The notes under the pieces are model-generated. The model did not search any database. It had not been told where the DNA came from and worked only from the letters and a program-made list of their open reading frames with translations. 39,192 nucleotides of DNA from Sphingomonas sp. Y57 (lineage in GTDB: Bacteria; Pseudomonadota; Alphaproteobacteria; Sphingomonadales; Sphingomonadaceae), in contig NZ_LDES01000106.1 of assembly GCF_001015195.1 (NCBI RefSeq), positions 1 through 39,192 of the forward strand. Direction: 5' to 3'. This document shows, piece after piece, positions 23,248 to 30,442 of the stretch. The translations under genes were made by a program, and so were the position numbers. The first letter of the stretch is position 1. Each line of letters opens with the position of its first letter.

Positions 23248-24761
23248 TTTCGGCGCGCCTCGCCTCGATCTTCCCGGTCAGCTTCTCGCGCGACTTCACG
23301 GCGTCGATCGTTGTCTTCCTCGTTGCGCTCCCGCTTTGCATGGGCATCGCGGTCGCTTCGGGCGTACCGCCGGAAAAGGGGCTGATCACGGGCATCATCG
23401 GCGGGCTCGTCGTCGGTGCCCTCGCCGGTTCTCCGCTGCAGGTCAGCGGCCCGGCCGCCGGCCTGGCCGTCATCGTGTTCGAGCTGGTCCGCGACCATGG
23501 ACTTTCGGCCCTCGGCCCCATCCTCGCGCTTGCGGGCGCGATCCAATTCGTTGCCGGCGTGCTGAAGCTGGGCGGCTGGTTCCGCGCCATTTCTCCGGCG
23601 GTCGTCCACGGCATGCTGGCGGGTATCGGCGCGCTGATCGTCGTCGGTCAGTTCCACGTCCTGTTCGACGCCAAGCCGCTGCCCAACGGGCTCGAGAATC
23701 TGGCCGCGATGCCGGCGCGGCTGCTTGGCCTGTCGCCGTCGAACATGGCTGCGGCGGAAATGGCCTTTGCGATCGGGTTGATCACGATCGTGGCCATGCT
23801 GGCCTGGGAGAAGCTCCGACCGGCGACGATGAAGCTGGTGCCCGGCGCACTGGTGGGCGCGCTGGCCGGGACGCTGGTGGCCTGGGGCCTCGGCCTGTCG
23901 ATCACCCGGGTCGAGGTGCCGTCCTCGATCGTCGCGGCGATCGTGCCGCCCGACGCGGGCTTCCTTGGCCGTATGCTCGATCCCGCGCTCGTCGTGACGG
24001 CGATCGCGATCGCGTTCATCGCCAGCGCCGAGACGCTGCTCTCGGCGGCGGCGGTCGACCGGATGCACAATGGCGTTCGTACCGACTATGACAAGGAACT
24101 GCGCGCTCAGGGCGTGGGCAACCTGCTGTGCGGTTTCGCGGGCGCATTGCCGATGACCGGCGTGATCGTGCGCAGCTCCGCCAACGTCCAGGCAGGCGCG
24201 GTGACGCGGTGGTCGGCGGTGCTGCACGGCGCCTGGCTGCTGGCCTTCGTCGCGCTGCTGCCCTGGCTGCTGCGGGAGATCCCGATGGCCTCGCTCGCGG
24301 GTATCCTGGTTGTCACTGGCTGGCGCCTGGTGTCGGTATCGCATGTCCGGCACCTGTTCCATCATCATGGCGTGCTCCCGGTAGTGATCTGGGTGGCGAC
24401 GTTCGTGATGGTCGTTGCGACCGACCTGCTGACCGGCGTCCTCGTCGGCCTGGCGCTCTCGCTGCTGGAACTGGTTCCGCACCTGCGGCGCCTGCGGCTG
24501 CGGGTGGACGCGAACCATGGCGACGAACGGAGCGAAATCCGGCTCGAGGGGGCGGCGACCTTCGTGACGCTGCCGAAGCTCCTCAAGACGCTCGAATCGA
24601 TCCCGGGGGGGCGTGCGGTCAGCCTCGACATCCGCAAGGTGCCGGCGATCGACCATAGTTCGGCGGAGATGCTGGGTGAATGGATCCAGCGGCGCCGGTC
24701 CGGGGGCACGGCGGTCAACCTCGACGCCGAGGACGACCAGCTCCGGAAGATTGCAGCCTGA
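23244..24761 (+). CDS. SulP-family anion transporter, probable bicarbonate permease
   Basis: 505 residues. Ten or more membrane helices are visible (for example TASIVVFLVALPLCMGIAV, LITGIIGGLVVGALAG, LVVTAIAIAFIASAETLLSA, LPVVIWVATFVMVVATDLL). The SulP signature region SPLQVSGPAAGLAVIV is near residue 65, and AVDRMHNGVRTDYDKELRAQGVGNLLCGFAGALPMTG is the conserved helix 8-9 block. A short STAS domain fills the last 75 residues (SLDIRKVPAIDHSSAEML). The coupling to a carbonic anhydrase gene points to bicarbonate rather than sulfate, as in BicA-like members; this is inference. Confidence 0.92.
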   Translation: MISARLASIFPVSFSRDFTASIVVFLVALPLCMGIAVASGVPPEKGLITGIIGGLVVGALAGSPLQVSGPAAGLAVIVFELVRDHGLSALGPILALAGAIQFVAGVLKLGGWFRAISPAVVHGMLAGIGALIVVGQFHVLFDAKPLPNGLENLAAMPARLLGLSPSNMAAAEMAFAIGLITIVAMLAWEKLRPATMKLVPGALVGALAGTLVAWGLGLSITRVEVPSSIVAAIVPPDAGFLGRMLDPALVVTAIAIAFIASAETLLSAAAVDRMHNGVRTDYDKELRAQGVGNLLCGFAGALPMTGVIVRSSANVQAGAVTRWSAVLHGAWLLAFVALLPWLLREIPMASLAGILVVTGWRLVSVSHVRHLFHHHGVLPVVIWVATFVMVVATDLLTGVLVGLALSLLELVPHLRRLRLRVDANHGDERSEIRLEGAATFVTLPKLLKTLESIPGGRAVSLDIRKVPAIDHSSAEMLGEWIQRRRSGGTAVNLDAEDDQLRKIAA

Positions 24762-24786
24762 CCCACCCCATTGGCCAGGTGTTGCA

Positions 24787-24824
24787 CCGGCGTCACGCTT
24801 CTACCCCTTAAAGCGTGGCGCCGG
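24787..24824 (+). terminator. Hairpin terminator after the SulP gene
   Basis: CCGGCGTCACGCTT (24787-24800) pairs with AAGCGTGGCGCCGG (24811-24824) over 14 positions with a single G-T pair; the loop is 10 bases. It lies 25 bases after the transporter stop. Confidence 0.8.
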
Positions 24825-24977
24825 ACCCCGGCAATGATTTGTAACATGCGGGAAACAGAGGGCTGAGAATCCCGTTTCCATAATGGCTGCGTCGATCATG
24901 ACGCGACCCGATCAGAGGAAGCGCAGGCCGACGAAAGGAGGGACGATCCGAGACCTTACAAAAAAGGGGATTGTCTT

Positions 24978-25820
24978 ATGCGTTTTCCGAACCTCACCGC
25001 TGCCGCCCTCGCGCTGTTCGTCGCGACGCCGGCCCTGGCCCAGGAAGAAAGCTCGCCGTTCAGCGTATCCGGCAGCATCGGCCTCGCCACCGATTACCGA
25101 TTCCGCGGTGTTTCCCAGACCGACAAGGAAATGGCGATCCAGGGCGGCATCACCGTCGGCCATGAAAGCGGCTTCTACGTCGGTACATGGGGATCCAATC
25201 TCGCCGGCTGGGGCACCTTCGGCGGTTCCAACACCGAGCTGGACATCTTCGGCGGCTACAAGATCGCGCTGGGCGAGGGCGTCGCGCTCGATGCCGGCCT
25301 CACCTGGTTCATGTATCCCGGCGGCGCTGACAAGACCGACTTCGCCGAGCTCTATGCCAAGCTCAGCGGCACGATGGGCCCGGTCACCCTGCTCGGGGGT
25401 GTCGCCTATGCGCCGAAGCAGGAAGCGCTCGGCCGCTGGTACTTTTCCGGCGCGTCGGCCTCGACCGGCATCTACGATGATCCGGGCGACAAGGAAGACA
25501 ATCTCTACATCTGGGGCGACATCTCCGGCACCATCCCGGAAACCCCGATCACCCTGAAGGGGCATCTCGGCTATTCGAACGGCAACAAGGGTCTTGGCCC
25601 CAACGGCACCAGCATCGCGCCGACCGGCAAGTATCTCGACTGGCTGGTCGGGGTCGACGTCGCCATCCCCGGCACGCCGGTCACGGCGGGCGTCGCCTAT
25701 GTCGATACCGACATCAGCAAGCGCGAGTCGGCCTATCTGCTGCCTAACTTCACATCGACGAAGAATGGTTCGTCGATCGCGAGCGGCAAGGTCGTCTTCT
25801 CGTTGACCGCCGCCTTCTGA
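24978..25820 (+). CDS. TorF family putative outer membrane porin
   Basis: 280 residues. The signal peptide ends at PALAQ. The mature start SPFSVSGSIGLATDYRFRGVSQTDKEMAIQGGITVGH is the hallmark of the TorF-like conserved family, with GVSQ and DYRFRG. Alternating beta strands continue to a C-terminal VVFSLTAAF with terminal Phe. AAAGGGGATTG precedes the ATG. The family is described as an outer membrane channel-like protein of proteobacteria with poorly defined substrates. It stands alone between the SulP terminator and the convergent porin gene. Confidence 0.9.
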   Translation: MRFPNLTAAALALFVATPALAQEESSPFSVSGSIGLATDYRFRGVSQTDKEMAIQGGITVGHESGFYVGTWGSNLAGWGTFGGSNTELDIFGGYKIALGEGVALDAGLTWFMYPGGADKTDFAELYAKLSGTMGPVTLLGGVAYAPKQEALGRWYFSGASASTGIYDDPGDKEDNLYIWGDISGTIPETPITLKGHLGYSNGNKGLGPNGTSIAPTGKYLDWLVGVDVAIPGTPVTAGVAYVDTDISKRESAYLLPNFTSTKNGSSIASGKVVFSLTAAF

Positions 25821-25833
25821 GGCGATGGGAGGG

Positions 25834-25859
25834 AGGGGCGCGCGGTGCCGCGCGCCCCT
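25834..25859. terminator. Bidirectional terminator between convergent porin genes
   Basis: AGGGGCGCGCGG (25834-25845) and CCGCGCGCCCCT (25848-25859) form a perfect 12-bp inverted repeat around TG, ending 7 bases before the stop codon of the minus-strand porin and 14 bases after the stop of the plus-strand one. Confidence 0.8.
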
Positions 25860-25866
25860 TCACCTG

Positions 25867-27258
25867 TCAGAAGTCGAGCTCGACCCGCGCCCCGCCGACA
25901 TGCATTCCATAGTCGGTGCGGCCGCCCGCCCGGATCGCGGCGCCGGTATAGGCGAGATAGCCGTAGTTGAGGTTGAAGCGCAGATATTCCACCGGGGTCC
26001 AGATGATGCCGGCGAACCAGCCATTCTGGGTGCCGCCGCGGATCGCCCCGTCATTGAGATCGAGATAGTCGTAGCGCAGGTTGAGCTGGATCGCACCGAT
26101 GCCGCCCTTGCCGAACGGCGAGGAGGGCTTGGCCCCGCCGAAGATGCCGTTGCGATAGGTGCGGCTATCGTCGGTCAGGAAATAGCCGATCTCCGCATAG
26201 CCGCCGAAGAAGCGGGAATTGGGTCCGGGGCCGATCGCGTCGAGCCAGTTCGCCTCGCCAGCGGTGTGCCAGCGGCCGTGAATGGCGGCGACCTCGAGCC
26301 CATAGTTGAGCTCGCGGTCGACGAAGATGTTGGGCGTCGCAAGGATGCGGCTGTTGGTGCTGTGCAGGAAGGGGCGCTGCCGATATCGGGTCGGCGCATC
26401 CGACAGCCGGTTGAGCATGCGCAGGTGGGCCGAGCCGCCGAGATGGACCTGCGTCCCGCCCAGCTTCGGCGCATAGACGGCGCGGCCGTCGATGCTGAAG
26501 CTGTTGTTCTCGTCGCCGCCGTTCGGGCCGTCGCTCGAGTCGGCCAGTGCGTCGATGTCGTCTGAGAAGACACCCGCCTGGAGGAGGATGTCCTTGCGGT
26601 GATACTGGACCGCAATCCCCAGCCGCCGCTCGAAGTTGAACGCGTCGGTGAACGCGGCGCGTTCCATCAGCGAGCCGGTGGTGTCGCCGGTCAGTTCATC
26701 GAGCGACTGGAACTGATTCTGATTGCCGATCGATATCTGCCAGGGGCCCCGATCGTAGGTGACGAAGGTATCGACCAGCCCGACCTTGTTGTCCGACAGC
26801 TCGAGCTCGAGCTTGTAGCCGAAGCCGCTGCCGAGCTTGCCCTCGCCGCCCAGCCGGATGCGGCGCACCTCGTTCGAGAAGCCAAGGCCGCGATCGACGA
26901 TGCCGCGCGGTTTGGAGACATAGCCCGCATCGAGCTGGATCCGGCCCTTCACCTTGAAGCTGCGATCGCCACTGGTGAATTGCGGCGACCCCTTCCAGCC
27001 GATAACCGTGGCATCGGGCGAGGCGACGGACGCGGCCGCCGACGCCGCGGCCGGCGCCGATGCCGGGGAGGCCGCGGCCGGAGCGGTGCCCGGTGGGGCT
27101 TCGCCGAGTCGCGCCTCGATCGCTGCAAGCCGGGCCTGCAGCGCGCGTACTTCGTCGCGCAGCGCCTGGCTTTCTTCCGCCGTCAGAGGAGCCGCGGCCA
27201 GCGGCATGGCGATCAGCGAGGCTGTGGCGGCCAGCGCCACGCGGGCAATGCGAAACAT
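25867..27258 (-). CDS. OprP/OprO-like porin (phosphate-selective porin family)
   Basis: 463 residues. The signal peptide ends near AMPLAAAP, a short coiled coil follows (ESQALRDEVRALQARLAAIEARL), then an Ala/Pro-rich linker, then a beta-barrel starting KGRIQLDAGYV. GFGYKLELELSDNKVGLVDTFVTY and QISIGNQNQFQSLDELT are characteristic of OprP/OprO relatives, and the chain ends in VGGARVELDF with terminal Phe. It should form a trimeric outer membrane channel for anions such as phosphate or pyrophosphate. I used the ATG at 27256-27258 because GGGAG lies 9 bases upstream; the in-frame ATG at 27312 would add a charged stretch before the signal peptide. Several inverted repeats lie upstream. Confidence 0.9.
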   Translation of the reverse strand: MFRIARVALAATASLIAMPLAAAPLTAEESQALRDEVRALQARLAAIEARLGEAPPGTAPAAASPASAPAAASAAASVASPDATVIGWKGSPQFTSGDRSFKVKGRIQLDAGYVSKPRGIVDRGLGFSNEVRRIRLGGEGKLGSGFGYKLELELSDNKVGLVDTFVTYDRGPWQISIGNQNQFQSLDELTGDTTGSLMERAAFTDAFNFERRLGIAVQYHRKDILLQAGVFSDDIDALADSSDGPNGGDENNSFSIDGRAVYAPKLGGTQVHLGGSAHLRMLNRLSDAPTRYRQRPFLHSTNSRILATPNIFVDRELNYGLEVAAIHGRWHTAGEANWLDAIGPGPNSRFFGGYAEIGYFLTDDSRTYRNGIFGGAKPSSPFGKGGIGAIQLNLRYDYLDLNDGAIRGGTQNGWFAGIIWTPVEYLRFNLNYGYLAYTGAAIRAGGRTDYGMHVGGARVELDF

Positions 27259-27317
27259 GAAATCGTCTCCCGGGCGGCGATCGCCCGCACGGGGGCGATG
27301 TGACGCTTTCATGTTCT

Positions 27318-27358
27318 TTTTGTTACAGCCGGGAAATTAGCAATACTTCGTAACAAAA
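27318..27358. promoter_or_regulatory. Inverted repeat upstream of OprP-like porin
   Basis: TTTTGTTAC (27318-27326) and GTAACAAAA (27350-27358) are perfect 9-bp arms with a 23-base spacer, in an AT-rich stretch unlike its surroundings. Probably part of the promoter/operator of the minus-strand porin gene. Confidence 0.45.
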
Positions 27359-27366
27359 TCGCTAAA

Positions 27367-27393
27367 AAAAGACATTTTCTGCCGCTGTCTTTT
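27367..27393. promoter_or_regulatory. Second inverted repeat upstream of OprP-like porin
   Basis: AAAAGACA (27367-27374) and TGTCTTTT (27386-27393) with an 11-base spacer. It follows the 27318-27358 repeat by 8 bases. Could be a regulator site; I could not match it to a convincing Pho box. Confidence 0.4.
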
Positions 27394-27445
27394 CGGTGTC
27401 GCAATAACCTGTTTCGACCACGGTCCGGCGCAGCTGTCGGGAAAG

Positions 27446-27476
27446 GGTCAATCAGCCGTAGCCAAGGCTGTTGACC
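27446..27476. repeat. Imperfect hairpin upstream of the 64-residue membrane protein
   Basis: GGTCAA-T-CAGCC (27446-27457) pairs with GGCTG-TTGACC (27466-27476) over 11 pairs with one bulged T and an 8-base loop. Function unknown; it may be an mRNA leader hairpin or a protein site. Confidence 0.4.
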
Positions 27477-27526
27477 GACTCGGACGTGCATGTTTGCTGC
27501 GTTGCAACATTGCGGTGGGGACTGAC

Positions 27527-27721
27527 ATGGCGCTTTCGATCTTTACGCTCGTTTACGGCTTTCTGACGACCTTCATCCTGACCAGCCTCTCGCGCAACCG
27601 CCGGGAGGCGCGTCCGGACGCGCCGGTCCTGACGCTGGTGGGGCATGGCCTGATGGCGGCATCGGCGGCGGGCGGGTGCCTGGCGCTCAGCGCCGCCGCC
27701 TGGGCCTCGCTCGTCCCCTGA
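27527..27721 (+). CDS. Small membrane protein, unknown function
   Basis: 64 residues with two predicted membrane helices: residues 3-20 (LSIFTLVYGFLTTFILTS) and about 39-62 (GHGLMAASAAGGCLALSAAAWASL). They are joined by a basic/acidic loop (RNRREARPDAP). GGGG precedes the ATG at 27527. No family recognised. It is divergent from the OprP-like porin and convergent with the GlcG gene. Codon use is like its neighbours, which supports it being real. Confidence 0.6.
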   Translation: MALSIFTLVYGFLTTFILTSLSRNRREARPDAPVLTLVGHGLMAASAAGGCLALSAAAWASLVP

Positions 27722-27740
27722 GCGCTGGCGCCGTCAGCGC
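27722..27740. terminator. Short convergent hairpin
   Basis: GCGCTG (27722-27727) and CAGCGC (27735-27740) with a 7-base loop; it overlaps the stop of the minus-strand GlcG gene. Weak candidate only. Confidence 0.4.
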
Positions 27741-28213
27741 GGCTTGCCGGCCGGGTAGCGGTCGCGTGCCGCGGCGGCGATCGCCTCGTCGTCCTGGGGC
27801 GCGCCGCCGCTGATGCCGATCGCGGCGATGGTGGCGCCGTCGATCGCTACCGGCACGCCACCCGCGATCGCGATCGCGCCCGGAACCGACAGGACCGACT
27901 GGTCGCCCTTGGCAAGGGCTTCCTGCAGCAGGCCGGTCGGCATGCCGAGCGCGGCGGCAGTGGCCGCCTTGCCTTCTGCGACGTCGAGGCTCTTGTAGGA
28001 GGCGCCGTCCATCCGCTGCGCCAGGATCACCCGGCCCTCGCGGTTGACGATGACGATCGAGACGGCGTGGCCGCCGCGCGTCGCCGCCTCGACCGCGCCC
28101 TGAGCCATCGCCATCGCGTCGCGCAGTTGCAGCGCCGGCGCCGCGGCGATCGGGGCGGCGGCCGTCATCGCGAGCAGCGCGATCGCGCCGCCCGGTATCT
28201 TCCAAAGCTTCAT
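27734..28213 (-). CDS. GlcG/HbpS family (heme-binding-like) secreted protein
   Basis: 159 residues. A signal peptide ends at AAPIAAA. The domain shows the GlcG/HbpS pattern: AVSIVIVNREGRVILAQRMDGA, then KAATAAALGMPTG, then GAIAIAGGVPVAIDGATIAAIGISGGAPQDDEAIA. HbpS-type proteins are small alpha/beta oligomers that bind heme or small organic molecules. It is often found beside quinoprotein dehydrogenases, as here: it starts 39 bases after the PQQ dehydrogenase stop and is the last gene of the operon. Export suggests it assists in the periplasm. Confidence 0.88.
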   Translation of the reverse strand: MKLWKIPGGAIALLAMTAAAPIAAAPALQLRDAMAMAQGAVEAATRGGHAVSIVIVNREGRVILAQRMDGASYKSLDVAEGKAATAAALGMPTGLLQEALAKGDQSVLSVPGAIAIAGGVPVAIDGATIAAIGISGGAPQDDEAIAAAARDRYPAGKPR

Positions 28214-28252
28214 GTCGTTCTCCGTGGGAGGACCGGCGATCGCCGTCCCGCT

Positions 28253-30370
28253 TCAGTGCATCCGGTTCTCGGCGGGCCGGGCCTTCTCATCATGCGGCCG
28301 GGCGAGGAAGGCATGGATGTCCCTGACGTCCTGCTTGCTCAGCACGTCCGCGAAGGAGGCCATGCCCGCATAGGCGAAGGCGCCGTCGAGAACGATGGCC
28401 TCGAAGGCGGCGTGCGTCTCCGGCGTCATCTTCCACAGGTTGGGATAGCCGCCGGCGCCGGTCGGGCCGCCATGGCAGCGCCCGCAATTCTGCGCATAAA
28501 GAGCCGCGCCGCGCTGGACCTGGGCTTCGGTGCCGCGATACTCGGCCGGCGCCGCCGTGAATGGCCGGTCTTCGCGCATCGGCGGCAGCTTCGGCGCCGG
28601 TCCACCGATCCGGAACACGATCAGCCGCTCGCTGTTCTGCCGCTCGATCGCCACGGCGCCGGGAGGATAGGACACGTTGAGTGCGCCGCCGAGACCGGCG
28701 GTCACGGCGACATATTGGACGCCGTCGATCGTGTAGCTCATCGGCGAGGCCATGATGCCGGTGCCCACATTGATCCGATGCACGACAGTACCGGTCTTCG
28801 CGTCATAGGCCGTCAGCCAGCCGTCCGCCGTACCCTGGAAGACGAGCCCGCCCGTCACCATCGTGCCGCCGCTCCAGAAGGGCATCGGCTTCGTCGCCCA
28901 TGCCTCCTTCTGGCGCACCGGGTCCCAGGCACGGACGACCTGATGGAAGGTCGGCGCGGGCTGGCCGGCGAGGATGTCGTCGGCGCCACCGGTCTTGTTC
29001 GACCCGAAGGCGAAGCTGGGGAAGGAGGCTGCCGATCCCTGCAGGTTGCTGTACGGCCGATATTTCGGTTGCTCCAGCATCTGGAAGGTCATCGGGGCTT
29101 CGAGCACCGGGATATAGACCAGCCCGGTTTCCCGGCTGTAGGACATGGGCTGCCAGTTGTGCCCGCCTGCTTCGGACGGCCAGACCAGCTTGGTCTTCTT
29201 CGAATAATCGCTCTGATCGGTGACCACCGGCCGGCCGGTCTTGAGATCGACGCGGTCGGCCCAGGTCACGGTCGTGAACTTCTCCGCCGACAGCAGCTCC
29301 CCGCTCACCCGGTCGAGCACATAGAAGAAGCCGTTCTTCGGCGCCTGCATGATCACCTTGCGCGGGCGGCCGCCGATCTCGATGTCGGCGAGGATCATGT
29401 TCTGGGTGGCGGTATAGTCCCAGCTGTCGCCCGGGGTCGTCTGGTAATGCCACTTCTTGCGGCCGGTGTCGGCGTCGATCGCGACGATCGATGAAAGGTA
29501 GAGATTGTCGCCGCCGGCAGGGCTGCGCAGCCAGGACGGGTGCGGCATCCCGTTGCCGGTGCCGACATAGACGATGTTGGTGTCGGGATCGTAGACGATC
29601 GAATCCCACGGGGTGCCGCCGCCCCCCAGGTCCCAGCGCGACTTGGGGTCCCAGGTCTTGCGCGCCTCGGTCACCTCCGGATGCTCGTCGGGGCCCGCCG
29701 CCGGATCGCCCGGCACGACGAAGAAGCGCCAGGCGAGCTTGCCGGTCTTGCGGTCATAGGCGCTGGCATAGCCGCGCGCGCCCATCTCGCCGCCGCCATT
29801 GCCGATCACGACGTTCCTGCCCGCGACGCGGGGGGCGCCGGTGATCGCATAGCTCATCCTGCGGTCGGTGATCGTGTCGACCTTCCACAGCTCCTTGCCG
29901 GTCTTCGCGTCGACCGCGGCCAGATAGCCGTCGAGGGCTGCGACATAGACCACCCCGTCGGCGACCGCGACGCCGCGGTTGACCGCGTCGCAGCAGGTGC
30001 GGCGGGCGAACTGGCCGTCGACCTCGGGATCATATTGCCAGAGCTGCTTGCCGGTGCGCGCGTCGAGCGCGTAGACGACGCTCCAGGGGCCGCTGACGTA
30101 CATCACGCCGTCGACCACGACCGGCGTCGCCTCGACCCCGCGATGCGTGCTGCCGCGCACGACGAAGTCGTTGAACTCCCAGGCCACGCCCAGCTTGCCG
30201 GCGGTGGCGGCCGAGACCTGCATTCCCGGATAGGAATAGGCGGTTTCGGCGCGCCAGTCGCCGGGCTGTGAGCCGCCGGCCAGGCTGGTCGCGACCAGTG
30301 CGGGCGCTACCAGGCCCGCGAGGGCGGTGCGGATGATGGCGCGGCGACGGCGCCCTTCGATCGACTTCAT
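28253..30370 (-). CDS. PQQ-dependent dehydrogenase with C-terminal cytochrome c domain
   Basis: 705 residues. An eight-bladed propeller with repeated tryptophan-docking motifs (such as VVYALDARTGKQLWQYD, YLAAVDAKTGKELWKVD, WLTAYDAKTG) is followed by a cytochrome c domain with the heme motif C629-x2-C632-H633. The redox disulfide of neighbouring cysteines is C126-C127 (RRTCCDAVN). GGGTPWDSI carries the catalytic Asp and GNGGGEMGARG a calcium-ligand Glu. It oxidises an alcohol or aldehyde in the periplasm and passes electrons to cytochrome c. The N-terminus between signal sequence and first blade is short and lacks the usual W-x-x-YGRD motif. I took the ATG at 30368-30370 (GGGGAG upstream). It is second in an operon after a TonB receptor. 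Confidence 0.92.
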   Translation of the reverse strand: MKSIEGRRRRAIIRTALAGLVAPALVATSLAGGSQPGDWRAETAYSYPGMQVSAATAGKLGVAWEFNDFVVRGSTHRGVEATPVVVDGVMYVSGPWSVVYALDARTGKQLWQYDPEVDGQFARRTCCDAVNRGVAVADGVVYVAALDGYLAAVDAKTGKELWKVDTITDRRMSYAITGAPRVAGRNVVIGNGGGEMGARGYASAYDRKTGKLAWRFFVVPGDPAAGPDEHPEVTEARKTWDPKSRWDLGGGGTPWDSIVYDPDTNIVYVGTGNGMPHPSWLRSPAGGDNLYLSSIVAIDADTGRKKWHYQTTPGDSWDYTATQNMILADIEIGGRPRKVIMQAPKNGFFYVLDRVSGELLSAEKFTTVTWADRVDLKTGRPVVTDQSDYSKKTKLVWPSEAGGHNWQPMSYSRETGLVYIPVLEAPMTFQMLEQPKYRPYSNLQGSAASFPSFAFGSNKTGGADDILAGQPAPTFHQVVRAWDPVRQKEAWATKPMPFWSGGTMVTGGLVFQGTADGWLTAYDAKTGTVVHRINVGTGIMASPMSYTIDGVQYVAVTAGLGGALNVSYPPGAVAIERQNSERLIVFRIGGPAPKLPPMREDRPFTAAPAEYRGTEAQVQRGAALYAQNCGRCHGGPTGAGGYPNLWKMTPETHAAFEAIVLDGAFAYAGMASFADVLSKQDVRDIHAFLARPHDEKARPAENRMH

Positions 30371-30387
30371 CACTTTACGCTCCCCTG

Positions 30388-30418
30388 TCGGGAAGGCGGC
30401 GTGGCGCTGCCTTCCCGA
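30388..30418 (-). terminator. Intergenic hairpin between TonB receptor and PQQ dehydrogenase
   Basis: TCGGGAAGGC (30388-30397) and GCCTTCCCGA (30409-30418) form a perfect 10-bp stem with an 11-base loop in the 72-base gap. It may act as a partial terminator or as an mRNA stabiliser that lets the receptor be made in excess over the dehydrogenase. Confidence 0.6.
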
Positions 30419-30442
30419 GGATCATCATCCACCCTTACCGCG

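Noticed and set aside
24830-24845. CAATGATTTGTAACA upstream of the TorF-like porin, resembling the same half site
   Set aside because: Only a short similarity with no dyad partner; not counted as a fourth operator.
27386-27404. CTGTC-like direct repeat that might be a Pho box for the OprP-like porin
   Set aside because: The second repeat unit matches poorly, and the orientation is opposite to the porin gene.
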